Positions 24,751 through 36,900 of a DNA stretch of 64,000 nt are shown here, piece after piece; within the stretch, counting starts at the first letter, position 1; every line of letters begins with the position of its first letter. The DNA comes from Argopecten irradians (Eukaryota > Mollusca > Bivalvia > Pectinida > Pectinidae). The notes beneath the pieces were generated by a model, which was given only the letters and a program-made list of their open reading frames with translations, did not search any database and was not told the DNA's origin. The stretch is taken from NCBI RefSeq assembly GCF_041381155.1, contig NC_091141.1:20232828-20296827 (forward strand). Reading direction: 5' to 3'. The position numbers were made by a program, and so were the translations under genes.

Positions 24751-25010
24751 GACTTCGCTGTTGGTAAATGAAATGAATTGCATCATAAACCAAATATTTT
24801 CTACTTGTTATAATATGGGACAAGGAAGTAATTCCAACCGTGTGGACAAAACAAAATTGTCAAATTTTCAAGGCGATCTGCCCCTTTATCAAGACATACA
24901 AAACGAAAATGATTACATAATAGGATACGAACAGTAATGCGGGACAAAGCTACTTGTTACAATAGATAAGCAACGTAACGATTACTGATTGTCACGAACT
25001 ATTAAATAAT

Positions 25011-25289
25011 ATGAAATCTTTAAAACGTAACATGCGATATTGTAGACCAGGATTCGTGATCGGTTTGCGATCACTAAACAGTGTTTTATTTATATTATCC
25101 AAAAGATTAATGCTCTTGAGTTGCGTTCTCATTTATATCACTATCATCATGGATGTTGGTATATGTCGTGGGCGTCGAAGATATTATGTAGATATGACAC
25201 GAAATTATACTTATAGCCACTATAATATTCGCCAAAAACTAGGAGCACATTTGGTAATATTTACCGATTTAATGATTCAGTGTAGCTAG
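25011..25289 (+). other. Unassigned 92-codon ORF antisense to leprecan (unit A copy)
   Basis: An open frame of 92 residues (MKSLKRNMRYCRPGFVIGLR at the start; hydrophobic middle FILSKRLMLLSCVLIYITII; basic Tyr-rich end). It lies antisense in a leprecan intron. The copy at 33555-33833 encodes the same protein; the three base differences seen within it are two synonymous changes and TAG versus TAA at the stop. No homology is recognised. It may be chance. Confidence 0.25.
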
Positions 25290-27380
25290 AGCTAGACTGG
25301 ACGGACCGACCGCTGAACGGCCCCTTACTTGTTTGTTTACATTGTAACTGTTACATAATATTCCCCAAAATATGTCGATGTTTACTTACATCCCAACAAT
25401 CCATTATATCGATGCCTGTAAATAATTTTTAAGCGAAGTTTGGTCGTACTGCTGTCGGGTATTCTTCGTGATATCCAGCATTTTTAACGCCATTCTGAAA
25501 AGAGCATATGGACGATTTAGTTCATTCACACAAAGGAGTCTTCCATTTTATTGCATGCATTGTCTGATATTTGTTTGTTCGACATGTTTAAGTATTACTA
25601 ATTCAACATGAGACAGTTTTTGTCAATCAAGAACACTTTTCAAAATCTTTGATGCTTCTGAAATTGCGTTCCACCATCCCATTACAGCCTCCTTGGACAA
25701 AACCAGTGATATCAGATTATTATCAAGTAAAGAAACTTTGCACAATCAAGAAATGATGATTTCAGGAAAAGAAAATCTAGCTGATACAAGATGAATTTTG
25801 GCACCTTCAAAATGCTTGCGATGTAAGACAAATGACTACCTCATATTGCTGTATCCTCGATATTAAATTATTTATCTATAAGCGTTACTCATGGGTTTAT
25901 ATTTATCAATGTTCATAATTTTCCATGAAATGCTTTAATTTCAATTTCTCTATAGAACATTCCTTTAATATAGAACACAGAAAATTTCTCAACATAAAAT
26001 TTACCTTTGACGTCGTATTGCTTTCAAATAGAAATGTTCAAGAAAGGGGAATTCCTAAGGTTATCGAATATTGATAAAACTGGAGTCTGGACTATACGCT
26101 GATAGATACTTGATTGGCCTGGACTGATGACGGATGGCCTACCTTTGATATACGCATGACGTCCTCGCATTCCTCTGCTGTAGCTAGTCCGTCCATGATC
26201 ACACGTTTATCGTGGTGTAAATCTTCGCCAGATAACGTCACGTTATAGCCTACGTCATCAAATGTAAACACCATAACGTAAGATGATATTGCGCATTTCT
26301 GTATCAATCATTATCCATTACTTATTTATGATTTTACTTTCTAATTGTTGTTGGCAATTTAACTATGAGTACTTGACGATAGGATATGCATATAAAACAC
26401 TCCCCATAAAATTATTTACGTGTTAAAATAATACTGTAGAATTAACGTTGAAAAAAAAAGAGAAAATTTTGCAAAATATCGTAAAAAATGAGACAAAGTC
26501 CAAATAGATTAGCCAACTATTCACATCAGTTTTATAAATGGTATAGATTGTACTGAAAAAAACTTACGCAATCCATTGAAAAGGTGATTAAGAATACGAG
26601 AAGTATTAAATAAGTATAGATTGTCCAGTTTTGCCAACGGATCACTGTTGTCTGTACTACTAGATTCAGGTTTAGCACTTTGATGGTCCTAAAATAATGA
26701 TAATAAAATATAAGTCATCCCTTTGGCTATTTCTGATAGCTTTAAGAATGGAACCTTCATGTTTTAGATACTTAATAATAAAACCGTAATTTGAATGGAT
26801 TCTTATATAAAACATAGGAATTACTTAAAATACATATCGATATTTATACAAAGAACAAGCAACTCATGACAGCATGCCCGTGGTAACCATAAGGGTCCCA
26901 TCAGCATTTTGGCTCTGAATTTAGTAGTTATAAATCGTACACTTTGAATATTTACACCTTGTAAATAACGTTGATTTTTCTTAAGTCTTCCTTTTACTGA
27001 ATCAATTGTACTTTGCTTAATGGCACAGTTTTACTTTGTTCCCTGACTGAGACATACCAGATTTTACAGGTGGGATGTATCGTTTGTCTGTTGTCAGTAT
27101 CATATAACTTATTTTGTGTTTTAGGAAACATACTTATGTAACACTGTGAAAAGGAGGAAAACTCGACGATACCAGTGTTTCAAAACTGTTACTAGGACAG
27201 TAATCAAAATAAATTCAAAATCAGAGATAAAATAACTAGAAAAACTATGAAGAATTATGTATGTACCGTACTGTTATAATCACTTTTACAAATCCACATT
27301 ATTGTTAGAAGTGATACTTGTTTAATTACTTGCCCGTAGATCATCTGTCTTGAAGTATTTCGTTTTGCCGTGAGTATCCC

Positions 27381-28444
27381 TCAAGTGTGACATCTGTGAT
27401 AAGGCATTCAATCACAGATCTAACTTAAAGACTCACATTAAAACACATGCTAAACATAAGGAGTTTCCCTGTGATGTTTGTGACCGGAGTTTCTCTCTGC
27501 CCGCCGACTTGGAGGCACACATGATGTCACACACTGGTGAGAAAGCTTATATCTGTGGCATTTGTCAGAAAGGATTTACAAGGTCCCAGTACCTCAAAAT
27601 ACATCTCAGAAACCATACAGGTGAAAAACCATACAAATGTGAAGATTTTAATGATTCACGTGACTTGAAGATACACATTCGAGGACATACAGGAGAGAAG
27701 CCCTATATGTGTGGTGTATGTGGACTGGGTTTTAAACAGACTTCCAATCTGACATCTCACCTCAAAAAACACTCCGAGGCTAGGCCATATGTGTGTCATA
27801 TTTGTAGCAGGGGGTTTAAACGTGCCAATAATCTGAAGACCCACATGAAAACCCACTCTATAGATCAGAAATATAAATGTGAACTTTGTGGTACCAGGTT
27901 TAGTCAGCCGTGTAACCTAAAAAGGCACATGGTGACACATAACAATGAGAGAGAGATGATAATGAAGGCCATGGCAGATACTAACAGTAAAAACATGGCA
28001 GAAACAACGACACATACAAACAAATCAGACCTGGCAGAAATAACAACACATACCAACAATTCAGACATAGCAGAAACGGCAATACATACCAACAATTCAG
28101 ACATGGCAGAAACGGCAATACATACCAACAATTCAGACATAGCAGAAACGACAATACATACAGACAATTCAGACATAGCAGAAACGACAATACATACCAA
28201 CAATGCAGACATAGCAGAAACGACAATACAAACAGACAATTCAGACATAGCAGAAACGACAATACAAACAGACAATTCAAACATAGCAGAAACAAAGACA
28301 CATACAGAAAATTTAGACCTGGTAGAAACGACAACACATACCAACAATTCAGACATGATGCTAGAGTCAACACAAACCAGCGATGGGGAAACAGTAAAGG
28401 AAGATCGAAATACATTCAAACGACATGTTGATGGACATATGTAA
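27381..28444 (+). pseudogene. 3' fragment of the zinc-finger gene in unit B
   Basis: It begins mid-finger 10 at the duplication junction and retains fingers 11-16 and the tail (10 units against 12 in the full gene). It has no ATG, no N-terminus and no upstream acceptor array. Finger 13 has lost four codons (TCGK), including its second cysteine: the text reads CEDFNDSRDL where the intact gene has CETCGKDFNDSRDL. The frame after that is open to the same RHVDGHM end. A fragment without promoter and with a broken finger is best called a pseudogene, though read-through expression cannot be excluded. Confidence 0.88.
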
Positions 28445-30959
28445 CCACATACATATATATATAAGCTTAAGCTAAGTAGCAAATACCAACCATCATAGGT
28501 TTAGCCAATAAAGTTAGACACAATGTCAGCTTATTAACTTGCATATACAGTTATAAACTGCAGAAACAGAATAAATTATCAAGCATTTCTTCATTTTATT
28601 AAGCTACAATTTCAAATTTTTGTTCCTTAATATAAAGAAATGTGTATGATAATTAATGCTGAGGATTCAGTTGTTATCATGACAACAATAAACTTACATA
28701 TAGATCACCGTGTTTCATCAATCTAATGCATTTAGTTTCAAATTTGAGATACTTTCTTGTTTCTGCCCAATCAAATTTGAGATACTTTCTTGTTTCTGCC
28801 CAACCAAATTTGAGCAAATGATTGGTATTGAACATGTTAGTGCATAAGTGAATGTGAGCAAATTTTATATTTGCTATAATAATGGCACAAAGATAATTAA
28901 TTTTGTGGGTTCATTTTAATCAGCACATTGATTTATTTATGGCACAAAAACTGCACAATCAATTGCAAGATTGCCACCAAGTGAAAGTAGATGGTGGTAG
29001 GAAAGACCAACTTAAAACCCCATTTGCTTGACACATATGTATAATTAATTTAGAAGAATGAACTTGGAAATATTTTATTTATCAATCTTATGCTCATTCT
29101 AAATCTTATTTATCATTATTTTCTTTTTCATCAAAATGTGTCTATGTCCAGAAAAAGAGTTTATTGTGTACACAAAGTCATTGAAAATGACACCCTATCA
29201 TTACAGTATTAGACTGTATATGGAATCTTAAGGTATTAAATTGTTATGTTGTTTTATAACTAATTATCGTGGGCACTAAAGTTGCATTTTAACACATGTA
29301 TAAATTATTAAAAAATTAAGGTGAATGTTGAAATGAGTTGAATGTTTTGTAATGTATCAATTTTACATTTTAAATTCTTATCAAAAACTGATTAAGCTGT
29401 TGCACTGTTTACAGTAATTATTTTTTATCAATTATTTTGTAATTTGGCATAATTGTATACAATATATTGTTTGTGTATAATTATCAATATGATGACCAGC
29501 TGGTACTATTTCTATTGTCAAATTTTTCATGTATTTATTGTAGTACAGAGTAGTATCTATATGCAGGCCATACAGTCTTAGACATGCACTCTTTAATTCA
29601 TTTATTGTGTAATTAATTCTGATTAATATAATGCATTGCAAAAATAGTTTTGATTCTTACAAGTTGCTATGTATGACTTTTATTCTTTTTTACAAGCCCA
29701 TATCCAATTACACATAGTGGTGTAACCTTGGCACATTTTATTAACAATTACATTTGTACACTAAATGTAAATTTTTCTTATTGTTATAAATAGATAGCAT
29801 TTTTATTCTGTTTATAAAAGCCATTGATATAACAGTATATGTAAAGATATACATTTTAAGTCAATCATCATTAGAATTAAGAATGACTACTCATATCGCC
29901 TTTTGTCCATGGTGCATCGGCCTTTCATCTGTCCTACTGCCCATTCTTCTGTCCATTATTACTTATGTCAGTAATTAAATATAAACCATTCTTGTCATTA
30001 TGTTTAGTTTATCTGTTCAGAAAATGTCAGTGCAGACATACTGCCATCTTTGAATTTGATCAATTAGCATTTTTGCTGCTATTGCTCAGCAAGTACTTCA
30101 AGGAGTTTTAATTTCAAATTTAGGTCCTGTTAGTCCCAAGTCATATGGGGTATATTCTACTTTAGGACTAATCAGAAAGCAAGATGATCTCAACAATTGA
30201 AGTTTGTTCCAGCTATAAAAGAACCAAGTGGACTTTTTTTAATTTCCTATGTAGGTTTTCCTTGGTTCCTAGTTGCACATGACTAATGACCCTGACTGTT
30301 TACAGGATGTTCTACTAATCAGACCAATCCTGGTTTTATATGAAACACAAATGAAAGCATCTTGAATTCTGACGTTTGCAGTTGGTTGGCTACCACTTCA
30401 ATGCTTATTTTCTTAGGATCAATAACATGTTAGTAGTTTCCCAATATTCTTACATCATGTACAACATTGTTGAATGAGAAGCAGAGAAGGTCAACAGATA
30501 TAGGTGATACAATGGTGGCTCCAAAACCCTCATTGGTCCTCATGTTTAAGCCTGGTATAAAATACCACTGTAGTTTAATGGTGTCGTTTACTTCTGTAAG
30601 TATGAAGATTTTTAGACATTTATATATTTATCATAATTAACATATGTATCTGGTGCTTAGTTGTTTACATTGTTTGTCCTATTTCTACATTAAAAATGTT
30701 GTGTATGGTAAAATTAAGTGTCATCATTTTTTTCTCTTATAATTAAAAAATAAAGCATTCTTATGTCACATTTAGTAATATTTTATATATCATTATGTAT
30801 CGAATATGTTGACCTGTTTATTTGGCATTTGCTACATTTTCTAGGTTTCAAACTGCTATATATCAAAAGGTGTTTTGTCATTATGATAACTCATAGCTCT
30901 AGGGAACCAGATTATATGAATAGAAAAACAACAACTAATATTATGTACTATACGTATGT
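28445..30959. other. Intergenic: unit B counterpart of 19703-22325
   Basis: AT-rich sequence matching unit A base for base over most of its length. No gene is seen. It forms the 3' flank of both the zinc-finger relic and the full leprecan gene. Confidence 0.6.
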
Positions 30960-33900
30960 TTATTGGACAATGCCTGTAAATGTGGGTTTGTGTTGTTCAC
31001 GTGATTTGGTCGCGGTAAACCAGACAGTAGCAGCACATCTTTTGCCCTTGGTGATGGCCTTGACCCCATGTAGATGGTCGCTAGGGAAGGCTACCATCCG
31101 TCCACACTTCGGGACAACTGACACCTGTTAATTAAACAACACATAAATTTAGACGTATGGCTAAAGTAAATGAATTAAAACATGGCACCCCAATGTGCAT
31201 TGCTGGCCTTGACTTGGAATGCAATTATGAGGAATTGAAAATTACTACGTGATACCATAAATTTGTTGTGGTATGTTCGTAGAAAACATGTTTTAGTGTT
31301 TTACTGTAATCTTAACTGCTAAATATCAAAGGTTAATGTAAATAAAAGATCGTAGGAAACAATATTGACTTGGAAGGTAAATAGGTAGTGAGGGATCAAC
31401 ACTGAATACAAAAAAACATTAAACAACAATGCAGCATACAGTAATTGAATATGTTATACATGTTTACGTGTTACAGTCTCCCCCCCCCCCCCCCCCCAAA
31501 AAAAAAAAAAAAAAAAAAACACAACAAAAACTTTAATATTTCTTTAATTATATTATAATAACACCATCTTGGAGGCTAAGGTTGGTTATTATTTTAACAT
31601 CAACTAGTCATTTCATACCAGTAAAGTCACTGTTGCATACTTGCACATTTAATTTCAACAAAAAACGATGCGCCTATTAATGTGTTGATTAATGTACTTT
31701 CAGCATTAAAATCTCATTATTTTTTTCATTGAATTAACATGTACATGGACCAGGTATTGTATATGATAGTTCCCCCCATTCATTCAATATGCACTCTACC
31801 TGTTCAGATTCGTCTGCGTTTGCGAAGAAAAACTTGCCACCCTCAAAATCATCATTAAAATACATCACAGCACTGAAACAAACCAGTTATAGAAACGTTG
31901 TAGATAATGGTAAATATTATCGTTTGGTGTTGATCAGCAGGCTTTAAATCAAAGAACTAACTCTAGATTTGTGTAATCTCTAGGCGACCTTTGACGTATA
32001 AGCAACTCAAGTAACTTCAACAAAACAGCGTATTTTGTCAATATTAAGTCAATACATTTTGTTTCATGAAATGTAAAAGGTGATGTATCAGATTCAGAAT
32101 CAGATTTCTGTTCACGGACATACAATGCAGTAATTCTTACAACGTATTTGTAATAATATTGATTGCACAATAATTACTATATGGTTAAATTTCCCCAAAG
32201 CATTGTCTTTGCGACTTGTTACGAAAACGACATGTTCGTTCCACGTTTGTTGCAATATTACATAATAGATATATGGTACACTGTATGCTCCACATTCAAT
32301 ATAATTATGACCTTTGACCTTTCTGTAGTTAACCTATATCCGAGACAAGAAAACATCATTCTGTATATGACCTTTGACTTATCCATATTTTACCTGTATT
32401 TGCGCCAAGGATAAGCTGCAGTTTCCCTAGAACAGATTCCTTTATCTGGTTTAAAGTCGCAGCTGTCTCCGTGAATTGGGTGACTCAGGTCCTCGCTCGT
32501 ACGGTTTGTCTGCTTCCCTGAATATTATACAGTGAAAAAACAGGTAAAAAAAGTGGTATTAGCTGTATCAATGAAAGAAAATCCGATTGGTGATGACAAT
32601 GCATCAATAATACCATAGTGTTTGGTTCATGTGTTCCAGAAAAGTAAGCGTAAGGACATTCTTCAAGCTAGTTAACTTGAATAGTATTAGTTGGTAGCCA
32701 TTAAGGACTACTGACATTACTGTGTTATGTTTACAAACTGTATTCCTGGAAAATTATAGAGAACAGTACTTAGTATAACAAATTTTGTGATACATAGCAG
32801 TTTAGTCTGTTTTCTTACCCTTGATGTAGACCTAAAATGCTTGATAATGCTGCCAATTTGGTAATTGAATTCGTAAGGTCAGTAACAGGCCACATCACGA
32901 CCCTAACTACATAATGTAGGCTGTAACTGAATGGAAGGTTTTTGTTTTAGTGAATTAACTACGTACCCTCCAGTGCCTCCCGACAGCCAAACTGTGTGTA
33001 GTCGTGGTAGATGGGACTCGTTTCGTTGAACCAGCGTTTCACCAACAGACGGGCTTTTTCTGCCAATCTCGTGAGGAGGTCGACGTCCCTCTCCTTCAAC
33101 CTCTTCTGTAATACTAACTATACAGCGACCACAATAACAGGTTACTAATCCTTAACTTCATCTTAACGTTCATTATTGTGATAGCGTATAAACTACTGAC
33201 AGTGGTCAGCTACTCATGGAACCTTGCTACATGTACAATGTGTATGTATGTCTAGTAAATTCTTAATTCTTAGTTTCACTATGTCTTCATTTCTGACTTC
33301 GTTGTTGGTAAATTAAATGAATTGCATCATAAACCAAATATTTTCTACTTGTTATATTATGGGACAAGGAAGTAATTCCAACCGTGTGGACAAAACAAAA
33401 TTGTCAAATTTTCGAGGCGATCTGCCCCTTTATCAAGACATACAAAACGAACACGATTACATAATAGGATACGAACAGTAATGCGGGACAAAGCTACTTG
33501 TTACAATAGATAAGCAACGTAACGATTACTGATTGTCACGAACTATTAAATAATATGAAATCTTTAAAACGTAACATGCGATATTGTAGACCAGGATTCG
33601 TGATCGGTTTGCGATCACTAAATAGTGTTTTATTTATATTATCCAAAAGATTAATGCTCTTAAGTTGCGTTCTCATTTATATCACTATCATCATGGATGT
33701 TGGTATATGTCGTGGGCGTCGAAGATATTATGTAGATATGACACGAAATTATACTTATAGCCACTATAATATTCGCCAAAAACTAGGAGCACATTTGGTA
33801 ATATTTACCGATTTAATGATTCAGTGTAGCTAAAGCTAGACTGGACGGACCGACCGCTGAACGGCCCCTTACTTGTTTGTTTACATTGTAACTGTTACAT

Positions 33901-36900
33901 AATATTCCCCAAAATATGTCGATGTTTACTTACATCCCAACAATCCATTATATCGATGCCTGTAAATAATTCTTTAGCGAAGTTTGGTCGTACTGCTGTC
34001 GGGTATTCTTCGTGATATCCAGCATTTTTAACGCCATTCTGAAAAGAGCATATGGACGATTTAGTTCATTCACACAAAGGAGTCTTCCATTTTATTGCAT
34101 GCATTGTCTGATTTTTGTTTGTTCGACATGTTTAAGTATTATTAATTCAACATGAGACAGTTTTTGTCAATCAAGAACACTTTTCAAAATCTTTGATGCT
34201 TCTGAAATTGCGTTCCACCATCCCATTACAGCCTCCTTGGACAAAACCAGTGATATCAGATTATTATCAAGTAAAGAAACTTTGCACAATCAAGAAATGA
34301 TGATTTCAGGAAAAGAAAATCTAGCTGATACAAGATGAATTTTGGCACCTTCAAAATGCTTGCGATGTAAGACAAATGACTACCTCATATTGCTGTATCC
34401 TCGATATTATATTATTTATCTATAAGCGTTACTCATGGGTTTATATTTATCAATGTTGATATTTTTCCATGAAATGCTTTAATTTCAATTTCTCTATAGA
34501 ACATTTCTTTAATATAGAACCCAGAAAATTTCTCAACATAAAATTTACCTTTGACGTCGTATTGCTTTCAAATAGAAATGTTCAAGAAAGGGGAATTCCT
34601 AAGGTTATCGAATATTGATAAAACTGGAGTCTGGACTATACGCTGATAGATACTTGATTGGCGGCCTGGACTGATGACGGATGGCCTACCTTTGATATAC
34701 GCATGACGTCCTCGCATTCCTCTGCTGTAGCTAGTCCGTCCATGATCACACGTTTATCGTGGTGTAAATCTTCGCCAGATAACGTCACGTTATAGCCTAC
34801 GTCATCAAATGTAAACACCATAACGTAAGATGATATCGCGCATTTCTGTATCAATCATTACCCATTACTTATTTATGATTTTACTTTCTAATTGTTGTTG
34901 GCAATTTAACTATGGGTACTTGACGATAGGATATGCATATAAAACACTCCCCATAAAATTATTTACGTGTTAAAATAAATAATACTGTAGAATTAACGTT
35001 GAAAAAAAAAAGAGAAAATTTTGCAAAATATCGTAAAAAATGAGACAAAGTCCAAATAGATTAGCCAACTATTCACATCAGTTTTATAAATGGTATAGAT
35101 TGTACTGAAAAAAACTTACGCAATCCATTGAAAAGGTGATTAAGAATACGAGAAGTATTAAATAAGTATAGATTGTCCAGTTTTGCCAACGGATCACTGT
35201 TGTCTGTACTACTAGATTCAGGTTTAGCACTTTGATGGTCCTAAAATAATGATGATAAAATATAAGTCATCCCTTTGGCTATTTCTGATAGCTTTAAGAA
35301 TGGAACCTTCATGTTTTAGATACTTAATAATAAAACCGTAATTTGAATGGATTCTTATATAAAACATAGGAATTACTTAAAATACATATCGATATTTATA
35401 CAAAGAACAAGCAACTCATGACAGCATGCCCGTGGTAACCATAAGGGTCACATCAGCATTTTGGCTCTGAATGTAGTAGTTATAAATCGTACACTTCCAA
35501 GATTTACACCTTGTAAATAACGTTGATTTTTCTTAAGTCTTCCTTATACTGAATCAATTGTACTTTTCTTGAGGGAACATTTTGATTTTGTTTCCTGACT
35601 GAGACATACCAGATTTTAAAGTCGTTTGCCTCTTGTCAGTATCATATAGCTTATTTTGTGTTTTAGGAAACACACTTCTGTAACACTGTGACAAGAAGGA
35701 AAAATCGATGATAACAGTGTTTCAAAACTGTGACTTGGACAGTAACCAAAATAAATTCAAAATCAGAGATAAAATAACTGGAAAAACTATGATGAATTAT
35801 GTATGTACCGTACAGTTATAATCACTTTTACAAATCCACATTATTGTTAGAAGTTATACTTTTTTTAATACTTGCCCGTTGATCATCTGTCTTGAAGTAT
35901 TTCGTTTTGCCGTGAGTATCCCTCGATACCTCCTCCAGTAAATATGCTATATGTTTCCTAGTGCTGATGTATTGTGTGGCGTCCTGAATTAAACAACAAT
36001 AGACATTGTTAACACAATATAAGAACAATGGAAATATATTTTGTTGATTTGACGCGGTTTAGTGGTGAATTTGAATCTGATGATAACTTTGTGTCGAACA
36101 GAAAATAACAAAAAGCAGCCAAAATCAAACCTAAATACGGAAAATGCAATACAACCAAATTAAAAATAAAAATCACAAAGGCAAAATGCCTTCAGGTCAA
36201 ATAGACACGAACAGAACATAAACTGGAATAACCGTGAATTTACCTGGAAATTAACTTATTATCATGCACCACAATCGTGTACGCTATATCTTTACACCGT
36301 CCAAAATTGTAAATATCACATTCTAAAGGGTGTTCTGGGACAGTGAAAAAAGTCATCAAGATTTTTAACATGTCATTGGCATTATACCATAGATGATCAT
36401 TACCGTTCGGACTGTAAATTCGGTGTCAGTTGTTTCCACCTTTCCCATGTAGTCTTTTCTCAGCTTCACCACACCCTTGTCATCGGGCCTGAAGGCTAAG
36501 TAGGTACTGGCAGCTTCCATAGCCTTAGAGTAGTCGTCAACTAATAATACAATTAACTGGATTTTAACAAAATGTTTTGCGTTCCTTTTTTTTTCTATTT
36601 CGCCATTTACTATGGTAGTTTATACATCATATCATGTCCTGTTCACAGAAGCGTTCTTTTATTATATATAGCATGTTAAACGTTGCATTATTTGATACAG
36701 TTTAGTTGAATACATTGTATAGAATGTTTTTGTGGCGTAATATGTTATCTTTCAGCTTCTGTTGGTACTTACTTACGGATTTAGACTGCTGGTAAGGATT
36801 ACCTAAATATTCGGATTTCAAATTGAAATTTATTATTTGGCAAGTACTTTATATAAATCTGACTGATTTTAATGCATTATACACTATATATCTGTGTACG

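Larger units (their letters stand above)
22326..26688 (-). pseudogene. Truncated leprecan (prolyl 3-hydroxylase) copy in unit A
   Basis: Six exons match the full leprecan gene: 26688-26568, 26249-26143, 25494-25390, 24066-23943, 23453-23381 and 22490-22326. The 5' seven exons are absent because unit A ends inside the gene. The exon that should lie between 25390 and 24066 (KRLKERDVDLLTRL in the full copy) is gone and replaced by a zinc-finger tail fragment. Two exons carry in-frame stops that the full copy lacks: GCT TAA in place of GCT AAA in the exon at 25390-25494, and AAA TAA in place of AAA TAC at the end of the exon at 23943. No start codon or signal peptide remains. This is a duplication relic of a host gene; the catalytic-domain text is still readable (DDFEGGKFFF, CGRMVAFPSDHLHGVKAITK). 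Confidence 0.88.
18555..27382. repeat. Segmental tandem duplication, unit A
   Basis: Unit A runs from within finger 10 of the zinc-finger gene to within the leprecan gene. It is followed head-to-tail by unit B. The two align along almost their whole length with only a few differences per hundred bases by eye. The junction at 27381-27382 shares a 2-base overlap (TC) between the leprecan side (tatccctc) and the zinc-finger side (tcaagtgtgacatctg). Unit A differs by the patch at 24100-24750 and by two stretches absent from unit B (about 21641-21730 and 22583-22775). Confidence 0.93.
27381..35924. repeat. Segmental tandem duplication, unit B
   Basis: Second head-to-tail unit, 8.54 kb against 8.83 kb for unit A. 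It starts with the truncated zinc-finger copy and ends inside leprecan, where single-copy leprecan sequence continues. It lacks ~100 bp near 30369 and ~190 bp near 31222 that unit A has. The first gap is bounded in unit A by an 'aattct' direct repeat, which suggests slippage deletion in unit B. Confidence 0.93.

Noticed and set aside
24824-24937. Short frame starting MGQGSNSNRVDKTK as a myristoylated protein
   Set aside because: Only about 40 residues; its unit B twin differs by amino-acid-changing bases, and no family is recognised.
27509-28444. A second functional zinc-finger gene
   Set aside because: No ATG, begins mid-finger at a duplication junction, and finger 13 has lost a cysteine.
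18555-35924. CRISPR-like or phage-related system in the repeated region
   Set aside because: The repeats are a eukaryotic segmental duplication of two spliced animal genes, with no regular spacers.
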